Source of the DNA: Salipaludibacillus aurantiacus
GTDB lineage: Bacteria; Bacillota; Bacilli; Bacillales; Salisediminibacteriaceae
Assembly: GCF_900111295.1 (NCBI RefSeq)
Contig: NZ_FOGT01000019.1
Location: 26,393-90,392, forward strand
Length of the DNA: 64,000 nucleotides
Direction: 5' to 3'
Part shown: positions 51,304 to 60,601 of the stretch, in pieces
Layout of the letters: each line of letters starts with the position of its first letter
Position numbering within the stretch: position 1 is the stretch's first letter
The notes under the pieces: generated by a model
Database searches by the model: none
What the model was told of the DNA's origin: nothing
Seen by the model: the letters and a program-made list of their open reading frames with translations, nothing else
Program-made: the position numbers and the translations under genes

Positions 51304-51325
51304 CAATATACAAGTAATTTAACGA

Positions 51326-51964
51326 TTATGCTGTCTGTTTATTTATTTCCCCGCTGTCGCAAACCTTCGTCCTTAAAGCCGTGACCGGTTTGTAAAACGT
51401 CTGTATAAGCGGACCGATTCCAAATGCGACGAGCAAAGTTCCCACACCAATTGGCCCCCCAATAAAGAAAGCAACAATAAGAACTGCCACTTCCAGAAAG
51501 GTCTTGGAAAATGACAAACTTTTACCGGTCAGCTGATGAAATACCATCATTGACTGATCGATAGGATTACGGGCAAAATCAGACTGCAAATAGCAGGAGA
51601 TCCCTGCCGCACCGCTTAAAATACCGGTCAGCAGAATAAGCAGCCTGCTCCCCAATGCTGCTATTGTGATATCGGCAAAAACGACAAGCAGCCAAAAATC
51701 AACTAAACTGCCAATTACAAACATAGTGATAAGTGCTGAAAAATCAGGCTTTTGTTTTAACAGAAGCCCGTTAAGCAAAATAAGAATAAACCCGACAATA
51801 AAGGTCCAGCTCCCTACGGTAAGTCCGATATTATATGAAAGAGCAACAAACAGGGCGTCCCAGGGCCCGGCTCCTAATCCAGCTGTAATAATCAGGCTTA
51901 TTCCAAAGGATAAAAGGACTAAACCAGTAAAATAAAACCCGCCGATAATTAATCTGTTTCTCAT
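51326..51964 (-). CDS. YczE/YyaS/YitT-family membrane protein
   Basis: 212 aa, about five or six helices: LIIGGFYFTGLVLLSFGISL, GLGAGPWDALFVALSYNIGL (family core), TVGSWTFIVGFILILLNG, ARNPIDQSMMVFHQLTGKSL and GGPIGVGTLLVAFGIGPLIQ. Function of the family is not established. ATG 51964 is chosen for GGAGA at 7 nt; in-frame starts at 52003 and 51985 lack good ribosome sites. Monocistronic. Confidence 0.85.
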   Translation of the reverse strand: MRNRLIIGGFYFTGLVLLSFGISLIITAGLGAGPWDALFVALSYNIGLTVGSWTFIVGFILILLNGLLLKQKPDFSALITMFVIGSLVDFWLLVVFADITIAALGSRLLILLTGILSGAAGISCYLQSDFARNPIDQSMMVFHQLTGKSLSFSKTFLEVAVLIVAFFIGGPIGVGTLLVAFGIGPLIQTFYKPVTALRTKVCDSGEINKQTA

Positions 51965-52209
51965 TTTTCTATCTCCATTCTCCATTTTCTTTAACACTGC
52001 CAAAACTGTATCTTATCATATTAGATGATGAATAGACGAAGTTTTTTATAGACGCATGTAAAAAATGGTGCGCTCTGCCTAGCTGTTTTCACCACCGGAC
52101 ATCATCCCTCTGCCTCGTTTTTTATTTAAAGCTTTCCAGTCGCAAAATTTGGGGGAGGATGGTAAACTCATAGTGTTTCAGATTGATCAAAATAGAAGGA
52201 GCGATAATC

Positions 52210-52596
52210 GTGTCACACAGCAAAAAACTTCTAGTAGCTTCTGCTATTTTCGGAGTTATTGGAGTAATGATGGGAGCCCACATGGCAGGAGCCGGTTCTT
52301 ATGCTTTGCGTCCGGTCCACGCCCATGTCCTGGTGGTCGGCTGGCTCTCATTATTTTCCTGGAGTATTTATTATAAAGTTTATAAACCCGAAAGAAGCCT
52401 CTTAACGACCCTTCACGTTTGGACTGCCCTTATCGGATCGGCTGGTCTGAACGCAGGAATGTATGTATTCATGCTTGATACCATTCCCTTACCGGATGTC
52501 TTTTCGCTTATTTTCTACATTGTGAGCGGCACAGTTCTGGCTTTAAGTTTTATCCTGTTCCTTGTTCTAGCTGTAAAGGAACCTGACACTGAATAA
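52210..52596 (+). CDS. Heme-copper-oxidase-subunit-I-like small membrane protein
   Basis: 128 aa, four helices. Helix one is KKLLVASAIFGVIGVMMGAH; the RPVHAHVLVVGWLSLFSWSI segment resembles the heme-ligating helix of CcoN/NorB-type oxidases with its H-x-H pair, while the remaining catalytic helices are absent. Such short proteins occur in bacilli and are often annotated as cytochrome c oxidase; a heme-binding or assembly role is only inferred. GTG start at 52210, 8 nt after AGAAGGAG. Confidence 0.72.
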   Translation: MSHSKKLLVASAIFGVIGVMMGAHMAGAGSYALRPVHAHVLVVGWLSLFSWSIYYKVYKPERSLLTTLHVWTALIGSAGLNAGMYVFMLDTIPLPDVFSLIFYIVSGTVLALSFILFLVLAVKEPDTE

Positions 52597-52602
52597 CCGT
52601 TG

Positions 52603-52637
52603 AAGCGCCCCTGCATAACTGGCAGGAGCGCTTTTTT
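52603..52637. terminator. Terminator between the oxidase-like gene and ytvA
   Basis: AAGCGCcCCTGC pairs with GCAGGaGCGCTT, followed by TTTTT on the plus strand. It touches the end of the convergent LOV gene. Confidence 0.85.
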
Positions 52638-53412
52638 ATATGTCGTTTCTTTCCAGAGCTTCGACGGCTTGTCTGACAGACCTGAAAGTAATGAAATTAG
52701 AAGAACTAATATCCAATTCTTTCGTTTTCATCGCTATTTGCGGTGTAATTCCTGTAATGATCAATTGAATCCCTTTTAATTTAAGCAGATCACTAAGCTG
52801 AAAAATCCCTACCGTTGCTTCTTCATCCATATTGGTGAATCCTGACAGGTCCAGAATTAAATGTTCAGCATTTTCTCTTTCCAGTACAGGGAGTACTTTC
52901 TCGAAAATATTGCCGACGCGTTCGCCATCTATATTACCGATAAGAGGCAGGACAGAGACCCCTTCTCCAACGGGAACAATCGGAGTGGATAGTAATTCAA
53001 TTTCGCGGTAATATTCCTCTGCCTGCTTCTGGGCGTGTTTAAAGCTGGTAATATCTTTTTGCATTCCAATAAAGTACCGTTTATTATCTTCTTCTATATA
53101 AATTGGGTCTATATGGAGCTGATTCCAGAATGGTTCACCATTTTTTTTATAATTCAGTATATCAATAGATGCCGCCTCAAAATTACGGACAGCGTCCTTC
53201 AGCTTTTTTACCGCTTTCGGGTCTGTGTCTTCCCCTTGCAGGAAACGGCAGTTCTGTCCCAGTACTTCTTCTTCTGTATACCCAGTCAGTTCAGTAAACC
53301 CTCTATTCGCATAAATAATCGGGTTGTCCTCCTGGTCTGCGTCTGTAATAATAACTACCAGCTGAGTTCTTTCGAATATTTTATTTTTTATCTCTGGTAT
53401 ATTTTTCACCAT
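52636..53412 (-). CDS. ytvA: Blue-light photoreceptor, LOV-STAS protein (YtvA/PfyP type)
   Basis: 258 aa. LOV domain residues about 10-125: FTELTGYTEEEVLGQNCRFL has the flavin-adduct Cys55 in the canonical GQNCRFLQG, with NYKKNGEPFWNQLHIDPIY and GMQKDITSFK completing the FMN pocket. A helical linker leads to a STAS domain (about 140-255; ERENAEHLILDLSGFTNMDE). In Bacillus, YtvA passes blue-light signals to the sigma-B stressosome. I start at ATG 53412, 5 nt after AGAGG; the in-frame GTG at 53418 lies in the ribosome site. Confidence 0.94.
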   Translation of the reverse strand: MVKNIPEIKNKIFERTQLVVIITDADQEDNPIIYANRGFTELTGYTEEEVLGQNCRFLQGEDTDPKAVKKLKDAVRNFEAASIDILNYKKNGEPFWNQLHIDPIYIEEDNKRYFIGMQKDITSFKHAQKQAEEYYREIELLSTPIVPVGEGVSVLPLIGNIDGERVGNIFEKVLPVLERENAEHLILDLSGFTNMDEEATVGIFQLSDLLKLKGIQLIITGITPQIAMKTKELDISSSNFITFRSVRQAVEALERNDI

Positions 53413-53499
53413 CTCCACCTCTTTTTATATTTCATTTCTCAAATGCCTCTCCTGCTCTTATTCTAACTGAACAGTAAACATATAGGAAGAGAGTAAAAA

Positions 53500-53538
53500 A
53501 ACCAGAATCTGGGGGGACAGACCCCCCAGATTCTGGTT
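53500..53538 (-). terminator. G6/C6 palindrome acting as terminator of the gal operon
   Basis: AACCAGAATCTGGGGGG and its 17 bp complement flank ACAGA, and the minus strand continues with TTTTTT. It overlaps the stop codon of the ROK gene. The core is the same as in the palindrome at 50891-50931. Confidence 0.8.
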
Positions 53539-54763
53539 ATTCACTATGCTCATGGCTGAACAGTTCTGATAAGACGAGTGTACACGCGCCTATAAGTGAG
53601 CCTTCTTCGTCCAGTTCACTTAAAACAATGCATGTATTCCGGGCGCGTTTACTTAATGCACTCGTTTTAATCACTTTATGGACTGGATCCATTAAGAAAG
53701 ATCCTGCTTTCGAGACGCCGCCCCCGACAATAATCATTCGGGGGTTGAGAAAATGGATAATGTTCAGCAGCCCGATCCCCAGGTATTCTCCTGTTTCTCT
53801 TAGAATTTCGGCAGCAACTGCATCGCCGTCCTTGGCGCATTCATATATCAGCTGGCCATCCAGCTCTTCCAGATCATTTCCCGCTCTTTCTTTCAAAAGG
53901 GTTTCCCTGTCTTCTTTAAGCCTTTCCCTGGCTCTTTCCTTTAATGCATGGCCTGAGGCGAGCATTTGAAAGCAGCCTTTATTGCCGCAGGAACATAACG
54001 GCCCGTTCAAATCTATCAGTGTATGACCAATTTCTCCCGCGAGGTCGTCACTTCCATGAAAGAGTTCATCATGCAGTATAATTCCACTGCCGATTCCTTC
54101 GCCTACATTTAAACAGACAAAATGATCGGTTTCTTTTCCAGCTCCAAACCATTTTTCGCCTAACGCTAATGCTTTAGCATCGTTTTCAACTCTTACTGGT
54201 AAATTAAAATGATCTTCCAGAACTTGCTTAACCGGTACGTTCTCCAGCTTTAAAGTTGGAGCGTGGACTGCCGTCCCAGCTTCATGGTCCACAATCCCGT
54301 GCATCGCTACCCCCAGGCCAATAAGTTTATCTTTGGCCTCTTCAACTTCCTCCAGAAAAGAGAGAACAATATCCTGTAAAAACTGGAGAAAACTTCCTTC
54401 AGTAAGCGTGTCTCTATCTGGCATCTTTACTAATTTTCGTTTCAATATATCAGCATTGAGGTTCGTTAGAGCGAGCCGGACTTTTTTCACGCCTACATCC
54501 ACACCAATAATATACCTGCTGTTTGAATTAATCGTCAGGAGTATAGGTTTCCGGCCTCCATTAGACGTCCCCGCTCTGCTTTCAAGCACGAGATCAGCTT
54601 TAATTAATTCATTAACAATGTTAGTTACAGTAGGAGGAGTCAGCTTAGTTTTCTTAGCTATTTCTGACCTGGAAATAGCACCGTTTACTCGAATCGTATT
54701 TAAGATTAATGACCGGTTCAATGATTTCATTAACTGGAAACTGCCTGTCATTCGGGAAGACAA
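53537..54763 (-). CDS. ROK-family transcriptional repressor, probably of galactose genes
   Basis: 408 aa. N-terminal helix-turn-helix: MTGSFQLMKSLNRSLILNTI, ISRSEIAKKTKLTPPTVTNI. The ROK sugar-binding domain follows: IGVDVGVKKVRLALTNLNAD, VENDAKALALGEKWFG, NVGEGIGSGIILHDELFHGS, LAGEIGHTLI, and the zinc knuckle CSCGNKGCF. I take TTG 54763 as start: the GTG at 54772 overlaps AAGGGGG, while the TTG is 8 nt after it. It is the last gene of galK-galE-galT and most likely represses them, in the manner of XylR/NagC-type ROK proteins. Confidence 0.9.
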   Translation of the reverse strand: MSSRMTGSFQLMKSLNRSLILNTIRVNGAISRSEIAKKTKLTPPTVTNIVNELIKADLVLESRAGTSNGGRKPILLTINSNSRYIIGVDVGVKKVRLALTNLNADILKRKLVKMPDRDTLTEGSFLQFLQDIVLSFLEEVEEAKDKLIGLGVAMHGIVDHEAGTAVHAPTLKLENVPVKQVLEDHFNLPVRVENDAKALALGEKWFGAGKETDHFVCLNVGEGIGSGIILHDELFHGSDDLAGEIGHTLIDLNGPLCSCGNKGCFQMLASGHALKERARERLKEDRETLLKERAGNDLEELDGQLIYECAKDGDAVAAEILRETGEYLGIGLLNIIHFLNPRMIIVGGGVSKAGSFLMDPVHKVIKTSALSKRARNTCIVLSELDEEGSLIGACTLVLSELFSHEHSE

Positions 54764-54798
54764 GTTGTTCACCCCCTTAATATTTCCCTGTTTATTCT

Positions 54799-56319
54799 TT
54801 ACTCATTTAAAGCACTTATAAAACGAAGGAATGCTTCCTGCCCTTCAGAATTTCGCTTAAAGACACCCGCGTGGGCCAATATCGTTGAAAAAACAAGGCC
54901 TACTTCCTGCTGCAGAATGTGTCCGGCGTTCTCCTGGTTTAAATCAGGATGCTTTTCTTTTACCTGCATCCCCCATTCAAGGTGTTTCGAAATGGTTTCA
55001 TTGGCGGCCATTTCTTTTGCAGGGTCATCCGTCAGCAGAGCTTCTGCCAGCTGCATCAGTTCGCTTTTCAGCCTGCCGGGGAGAACTGCAAGACCCATTA
55101 CTTCAATCAAACCAATATTTTCTTTCTTAATATGGTGCACTTCCTTGTGCGGATGAAAAATACCCATCGGATGCTCATCAGACGTCCGGTTGTTTCGAAG
55201 CACCAAGTCCAATTCATACTTCCCGTCCCTGTATCGCGCAATCGGTGTAATCGTATGATGGGGTGTATCCCCCGTTTGTGAATACACTCCAACCGTCTCA
55301 TCATCGTAAACCTGCCATTTTTTCCGGATCATCTCGGATGCTTGTACAACCTGATTCTTGTCTGACCCTTTCACACGGAGAACAGACATTGGCCACTTCA
55401 CTTTACTGACTGTCACTCCTTGATAATTCTTCAAATGTTCTGTTTCTTCTTCCTCAGCCCGTGCCATAGGAAACTCATATTTTCCCGCCTGGTAATGGTC
55501 ATGGCTTAAAATCGACCCGCCGACTATTGGAAGGTCCGCATTAGAACCTATAAAATAATGAGGATACTGCTGAACGAAATCCAATAGCCGCTGAAATGTA
55601 TTTACCGTAATCTTCATCGGCTCATGTGCCGATGACAGGACAATCGCATGCTCATGGTAATAGACGTAAGGTGAGAACTGAAGGTGCCATTCTTCACCAT
55701 TTAACTCGACTGGAATGGTCCGCAAATTTTGTCTTGCAGGGTGATTGAGCCTGCCGGCATATCCAACGTTTTCTTTACAAAGCAGGCATAACGGGTAATT
55801 GGATGTGGATGCTTTCTTTGCTGCTTCAATTTCCTTTGGATCTTTTTCAGGTTTGGAAAGATTAATCGTAATATCCAAATCCCCATATTCAGTTGGTGTT
55901 TTCCAGTTCATATTTTTTGCAATCCTGTTACGGCGTATATAATGAATGTCCTGATTCCATTCATAAAACCAGGCGGTAGCCGTTTCTATCCCGTCTGATT
56001 CTTCTTTCTCCCTAAAGTCAGCCGTAACCCCGGAAGGCCTTTTTGCAAACACCGCCATCAGCTTTGTATCAAGTAAATCTCTTTCTGTCACCGTATTGCT
56101 GGCCATCCGTTCTTCCTTGGCTGCCCAATCCAGAATATCGTCAAGGATGCCAGCAAGAGGACGGGTTTCATTCACTTCATCAAGAGGAGGCTTAACGGCT
56201 TCATCAATCTCAAGAATCTCCATGAGCTGATTTTTACAAAAAACCGCATCTTCTTCATCAATTAATTGTTTTTTTTCAGCATACTGTACCAGTTCATTTA
56301 ACCATTGATCTATTGTCAT
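54799..56319 (-). CDS. galT: Galactose-1-phosphate uridylyltransferase (GalT class II)
   Basis: Swaps UMP between UDP-glucose and galactose 1-phosphate in the Leloir pathway. 506 aa, the size of the Firmicute type II enzyme. Seen: NYPLCLLCKENVGYAGRLNH, LQFSPYVYYHEHAIVLSSAH, FIGSNADLPIVGGSILSHDH (substrate/active-site His region) and HHTITPIARYRDGKYELDLV. ATG 56319 is preceded by AAGGAGATGAGACT. It lies 12 bp after galE and 35 bp before the ROK gene. Confidence 0.95.
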   Translation of the reverse strand: MTIDQWLNELVQYAEKKQLIDEEDAVFCKNQLMEILEIDEAVKPPLDEVNETRPLAGILDDILDWAAKEERMASNTVTERDLLDTKLMAVFAKRPSGVTADFREKEESDGIETATAWFYEWNQDIHYIRRNRIAKNMNWKTPTEYGDLDITINLSKPEKDPKEIEAAKKASTSNYPLCLLCKENVGYAGRLNHPARQNLRTIPVELNGEEWHLQFSPYVYYHEHAIVLSSAHEPMKITVNTFQRLLDFVQQYPHYFIGSNADLPIVGGSILSHDHYQAGKYEFPMARAEEEETEHLKNYQGVTVSKVKWPMSVLRVKGSDKNQVVQASEMIRKKWQVYDDETVGVYSQTGDTPHHTITPIARYRDGKYELDLVLRNNRTSDEHPMGIFHPHKEVHHIKKENIGLIEVMGLAVLPGRLKSELMQLAEALLTDDPAKEMAANETISKHLEWGMQVKEKHPDLNQENAGHILQQEVGLVFSTILAHAGVFKRNSEGQEAFLRFISALNE

Positions 56320-56331
56320 AGTCTCATCTCC

Positions 56332-57327
56332 TTACTCGTTGGATTGGTAACCTCCGGGGTGCCGCTGGTGCCATGTCCACGCTGTTTCGATAATTGATTC
56401 CAGATCCGCATATTCCGGTTTCCAGCCCAGGATTGTTTTTGCTTTTTCCGATGATGCTACAAGTACCGCAGGATCTCCACTCCGCCGGGGAGCAATTTCA
56501 CGCGGGATCTCTCTTCCGGTCACTTTAATTGCTGTATCTACTACTTCTTTTACGCTGAAGCCATTGCCGTTTCCAAGATTGAAAACTTCAGAAGGGCCGC
56601 CGTCACGAAGATAATCCAAAGCGGTCAAATGGGCCTGAATGAGATCTTTCACATGTATATAATCACGGATGCATGTCCCGTCCGGCGTATCATAATCGTC
56701 ACCGAAAATCATAATTTTTTCCCTTTGTCCCAGAGCAACCTGCAGCACGATAGGGATCAAGTGTGTTTCCGGCTTATGGTCTTCACCAATATCGATTGTC
56801 GGGTGTGCCCCGGCGACGTTAAAGTATCTTAAAGCCACGTATTTCAAGTCATAAGCTTCAGCACACCATTTCAACATCCGTTCTATAGCCAGCTTCGTTT
56901 CGCCATAAGGGTTTGTCGGAGCGGTTACCTCTGTTTCTTTAATAGGAACGATTTCCGGTTCCCCGTAAGTGGCTGCAGTAGAAGAAAAAACGATATGCTT
57001 AACGCCGTACTCCGTCATTTTCTTAAGCAGGCTTAACGCGCCATAAACGTTGTTGTCATAATACTGAAGAGGTTCCTCCATACTGACGCCTACAAGAGAA
57101 TCAGCCGCAAAGTGAATAACTGAGTCGATGTCGTGATTTTGGAAGATATGATCAAGAATCTTTTCGTCTCTTAAATCACCTTCATAAAATACTGCCTCTT
57201 TAAGAACAGCTTGTTTGTGGCCTGTCTGCAGGTTATCGAGGACAACCACTTCTTCATTTTTCCCCAGAAGCTCTGCTGCCCCATGACTGCCGATGTAACC
57301 TGCCCCTCCGCAAATTAATACTGCCAT
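56332..57327 (-). CDS. galE: UDP-glucose 4-epimerase
   Basis: Interconverts UDP-galactose and UDP-glucose. 331 aa short-chain dehydrogenase-like enzyme: ILICGGAGYIGSHGAAELLG-type NAD motif (CGGAGYIGSHG), VVLDNLQTGHKQAV, HFAADSLVGVSMEEPLQYYD, FSSTAATYGEPEIVPI, and the catalytic Tyr-x-x-x-Lys in NPYGETKLAIERML. ATG 57327 is used; the in-frame GTG at 57336 is 1 nt from AAGGAG. Second gene of the gal unit. Confidence 0.96.
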   Translation of the reverse strand: MAVLICGGAGYIGSHGAAELLGKNEEVVVLDNLQTGHKQAVLKEAVFYEGDLRDEKILDHIFQNHDIDSVIHFAADSLVGVSMEEPLQYYDNNVYGALSLLKKMTEYGVKHIVFSSTAATYGEPEIVPIKETEVTAPTNPYGETKLAIERMLKWCAEAYDLKYVALRYFNVAGAHPTIDIGEDHKPETHLIPIVLQVALGQREKIMIFGDDYDTPDGTCIRDYIHVKDLIQAHLTALDYLRDGGPSEVFNLGNGNGFSVKEVVDTAIKVTGREIPREIAPRRSGDPAVLVASSEKAKTILGWKPEYADLESIIETAWTWHQRHPGGYQSNE

Positions 57328-57383
57328 TTCTTTCACTCTCCTTTTATGTTGGTTCTGCTATCGTAAACTTTTTGTTTTAGTCT

Positions 57384-58562
57384 TTAGTCGAGATCGTTCC
57401 CTATCTCCCGTGTACCGTCGCCAATATCAACCACATAGAACTCTGTTTCAATCCCTGTGCGATTTTTATAAGTGTCAGCAATTCTTTTTAAAGTTTCCTC
57501 AAGGCCTTCCTCTTTAATTAAATTAACTGTACACCCGCCGAAGCCTGCCCCGGTCATGCGTGCTCCAAGAACAGTCTCTTCCTTCCAGGCGGCTTCTGTC
57601 AAAGCGTCTAAATGGTCGCCTGTCACTTCATAATCATCTCTTAACGAACGATGGGAGTCATTCATCAGCTGGCCGAAAGCCGACACATCTCCTTCTTTCA
57701 ACGCCTGATGAGCTTTAATTGTCCGGTCATTTTCATCAACGGCATGTTTAGCACGGCGGGCAGCTGTATCACTTTTAATTACCTGGCGATTAGCACTGAA
57801 CTCCTCAGGCGACAAATCACAAAGGTTTTGAATTGAAACAGCTTTCTGTAAATCAGCCAACGCTTCTTCACACTCCCGGCGCCGTTCATTATATTTTGAA
57901 TCTGCCAGTCCGCGGCGTTTATTTGTATTGGCAAGAACAAGCTTAACCCCTTCCAGTTTTACCGGAGCATAACTGTAGTCGAGGGTATTGCAGTCAAGAA
58001 GAACAGCGTGATCCTTCTTTCCCATACCGATCGCAAATTGATCCATAATGCCGCAGTTTACTCCGATATAGCGGTTTTCTGCCCGCTGGCAAAGCTGAAC
58101 CATTGGAATACGGTCCATGCCAAACCCGTTCTGGGCATCCCATGCAATCGCCATTGCGAGTTCAATTGAGGCAGATGACGAGAGTCCTGCTCCGTTAGGA
58201 ATGTCTCCGTAAAAATACGCATCAAATCCTTTTTCTCCCGTGAAGCCGTCTTCACGGAACATATAAATGACTCCTTTCGGATAATTCGCCCAGTCGTGAG
58301 ACTCCTCATAGTCCAGATTATCCAGCGATGTCTCAATAATCCCCAGGTCAGGGAAATTCTCTGAATAAAAGCGAAGCTTCCTGTCTTCTCTTGGTCTGAT
58401 GACGATATACGTTCCCACACTTAATGCACATGGGAACACATACCCGCCATTATAGTCCGTATGCTCCCCGATCAGATTCACCCGTCCCGGCGACAAGTAA
58501 ACTTTCGGACGCTCGTTTGTCTTAAACACTTCCTGAAACGATGAAATAAGCTTTTCACTCAT
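57384..58562 (-). CDS. galK: Galactokinase
   Basis: Phosphorylates galactose at C1. 392 aa GHMP kinase. Signature SPGRVNLIGEHTDYNGGYVF, ATP loop GDIPNGAGLSSSASIELAMA, NCGIMDQFAIGMGKKDHAVL with the catalytic Asp, and GARMTGAGFGGCTVNLI. ATG 58562 after GGGAGTGAAAAAAG. First gene of galK-galE-galT-ROK; candidate operators lie upstream. Confidence 0.97.
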   Translation of the reverse strand: MSEKLISSFQEVFKTNERPKVYLSPGRVNLIGEHTDYNGGYVFPCALSVGTYIVIRPREDRKLRFYSENFPDLGIIETSLDNLDYEESHDWANYPKGVIYMFREDGFTGEKGFDAYFYGDIPNGAGLSSSASIELAMAIAWDAQNGFGMDRIPMVQLCQRAENRYIGVNCGIMDQFAIGMGKKDHAVLLDCNTLDYSYAPVKLEGVKLVLANTNKRRGLADSKYNERRRECEEALADLQKAVSIQNLCDLSPEEFSANRQVIKSDTAARRAKHAVDENDRTIKAHQALKEGDVSAFGQLMNDSHRSLRDDYEVTGDHLDALTEAAWKEETVLGARMTGAGFGGCTVNLIKEEGLEETLKRIADTYKNRTGIETEFYVVDIGDGTREIGNDLD

Positions 58563-58613
58563 CTTTTTTCACTCCCGTAAAAAATTTTTGGTTGTAATAC
58601 ATAGTCTTTCTTT

Positions 58614-58711
58614 ATTAAATTATTTAATTAATTAGTTACGTGTTATTTCCTTCTCATTTTTCAGTATACAACATAACTGCTAAGAATGGAATCTTTATTA
58701 ATAAATTTAAT
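58614..58711. promoter_or_regulatory. Two A/T-rich palindromes upstream of galK, candidate ROK operators
   Basis: ATTAAAT-T-ATTTAAT (58614-58628) is perfect, and ATTAATA-A-ATTTAAT (58697-58711) matches it with one change. Their centres are 83 bp apart, about eight helical turns. ROK repressors such as XylR bind A/T-rich palindromes of this type. Confidence 0.5.
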
Positions 58712-58779
58712 TAACTTTTAAAGTCGTTGGTTGAAAGCAGTAGGTCGTGTTTTACAGGGGGGATTTTTTGTCGAAATTT

Positions 58780-58905
58780 GTTATATGGTAGAGTTAGGCA
58801 GTTATACGGTAGAGTTACACTTTTATAATGTAGAGTTCAGCAGTTATACGGTAGAGTCCCTCAGTTATAAGGTAGAATCCCAAATTTATACGGTCGTACA
58901 GTTAA
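58780..58905. repeat. Tandem repeat array, 21 bp period
   Basis: Six consecutive 21 bp units begin at 58780, 58801, 58822, 58843, 58864 and 58885, with consensus GTTATACGGTAGAGTTCAGCA, usually varying in the last bases; a partial unit follows. In one plus-strand frame they encode degenerate heptads such as SYTVESL, but no ribosome binding site precedes them, so I treat the array as non-coding. The whole gap 58563-59005 contains no other gene. Confidence 0.85.
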
Positions 58906-58925
58906 ATGGCAGAGTTCTAAAGGTA

Positions 58926-58951
58926 ATAAAGGGCTGCTATTTCAGCAGCCC
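58926..58951 (-). terminator. Terminator of gltS
   Basis: On the minus strand GGGCTGCT pairs with AGCAGCCC, followed by TTTATT. It lies 55 bp after the gltS stop. Confidence 0.75.
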
Positions 58952-59005
58952 CTCACCCTATATCGTCCACCTGACCTGTCAATTGTTATGCCAGTTAAAT
59001 AGCAG

Positions 59006-60421
59006 TTAAGCTTCATCCTTTTTCTTTTTTCCGAAATAAAGCAGTCCAAGCAGAAGCCATCCAGTCATAATAATTGCTGCTACAATTAGCGACGGAACAG
59101 CTCCGACAGCGATTATTAAAGGGACAGAAGCAGCTGTAACAAAACCGCCACCAACAAAAATATCAAGGAGCAGCTGTTTATAGCTGAACCCTTCTTTTGC
59201 GGGTGATTTAGTATTCGGGTCAGCCAGCTTTATTAACAGCAAGCCTGCAGCACTCATTCCCATCGCCTGCCCTAAATCGCCTATTGCCCGTTCAAACCAG
59301 TGATCTGTCATGATCTTAGGGGCGATATACAGGAAGGCAAATAAGTTCCAGGCAACCGCGGTTACAGCCATAAGTAAAAATGGAATAAAATGCTCTCCTA
59401 TGACTGCCAGAGACAAGGTTGCTATCGCTGAGGCTATCAGCAGATCCAGGGCAAGACCCTGGATTCTGTTTACTACCCCTCGGTCTACCACGTTGTATTT
59501 AACAAACTTTGAAAGAAACAGCTGGACAATAACGGCACCGATCATAGCGAGCGGAAACAAAGGCAAATGGGTAAAGATTTCGATTTGATCGATCCAAAGT
59601 GCCTCTTCAATCAGAATAATTCCCTCAAGGAGGACATACCCGACAGCAATAGCGACGCCAATGTAGCCAAGGTGGACGGTTAACGTTTCAATAAATTCGG
59701 AACGTGTTGTTTTTCTGCCTGCCGGTTCATCTTCCTGGTTTTCTTCAGCAATAATCCCCCGTTTTTTTTCTTCGGATATTTCACCCGGATTCTCCAGTAT
59801 AGCTGTCTTTCCTTTTCTGGCTCCCCAGTTGATCAGACCCATCCCTAAGAAAACCACGCTCAGCACTCCGATTGTTGCTAACCCAACAGCCAGGTGCCTT
59901 CCTTCTTCAAATCCTACTCCTTCAAACGTTCCGGCTAGACCCGCAGCTGTCCCGTGTCCGCCTACAAAGCTGATTTCAAGAAGAGCCCCTGCGGCAGGAT
60001 TCATGCCGAAAAAGGGAGTCAAAACTAAAAGAGCAAGAGTAATTCCCACGACATACATGCCCCATGAAATAAAATGGGCAAATGTAATCTGGGGGCCGGA
60101 TATTTCCCACATTTTTTTAACTGAAGGAAGCGTCATTCCAAGAAACAAGGATGCAAATATAACGTTAATGAGAAGTCCCGGAAGTGTGCTCCAGATCTCC
60201 ACCATAACTTCAGGGAACAAACCTCCGCTGTCAAACAGATTGATGCCCAGCCTGCCAAGCACTTCCGGGCCTATAAGTAAACCTAACAAACCGGCGATCA
60301 TCGAACTGGGTATAAAAAAATTTTGGAAAAGAGGTGTAAACACACGTATCCATTTACCAATTAAAAGCAGAATGCCGAGAATTATAAGGCTAAAACCAGC
60401 GACTTCCGGTGTAAGTTCCAT
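59006..60421 (-). CDS. gltS: Sodium/glutamate symporter GltS family
   Basis: 471 aa membrane carrier. Two inverted halves of about five helices each; MELTPEVAGFSLIILGILLL start, FIPSSMIAGLLGLLIGPEVL, and the Gly-rich re-entrant loop ALLEISFVGGHGTAAGLAGT typical of GltS, followed by a charged middle loop (about 228-262). The second half has LGQAMGMSAAGLLLIKLADP. ATG 60421 is chosen because GGGGGGAGCGGT precedes it; the frame extends 30 codons up without a ribosome site. Substrate by family. Confidence 0.88.
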   Translation of the reverse strand: MELTPEVAGFSLIILGILLLIGKWIRVFTPLFQNFFIPSSMIAGLLGLLIGPEVLGRLGINLFDSGGLFPEVMVEIWSTLPGLLINVIFASLFLGMTLPSVKKMWEISGPQITFAHFISWGMYVVGITLALLVLTPFFGMNPAAGALLEISFVGGHGTAAGLAGTFEGVGFEEGRHLAVGLATIGVLSVVFLGMGLINWGARKGKTAILENPGEISEEKKRGIIAEENQEDEPAGRKTTRSEFIETLTVHLGYIGVAIAVGYVLLEGIILIEEALWIDQIEIFTHLPLFPLAMIGAVIVQLFLSKFVKYNVVDRGVVNRIQGLALDLLIASAIATLSLAVIGEHFIPFLLMAVTAVAWNLFAFLYIAPKIMTDHWFERAIGDLGQAMGMSAAGLLLIKLADPNTKSPAKEGFSYKQLLLDIFVGGGFVTAASVPLIIAVGAVPSLIVAAIIMTGWLLLGLLYFGKKKKDEA

Positions 60422-60601
60422 ACCGCTCCCCCCTAATAAAAAGCGTCCTTTGTCGTATAGTGTCTTTATACCATTTATTAGAAGCATTAAAACGGCGGAA
60501 TTATAAATCATTAATGATTCATGCCATCGGCTGATTCCCGCTCAGTCTCTTTTTTGCTATGATATTAATTCAGTTTAAATTTAAGAAAGGAAAAACACAG
60601 C

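Noticed and set aside
51085..51384. 99-codon plus-strand frame
   Set aside because: It runs through a strong terminator into the antisense of the YczE-like gene and has no ribosome site.
58731..59009. 92-codon frame with heptad repeats (SYTVEL, SYTVESL)
   Set aside because: It is the translation of the 21 bp tandem repeat, has no ribosome site and ends in the gltS terminator region.
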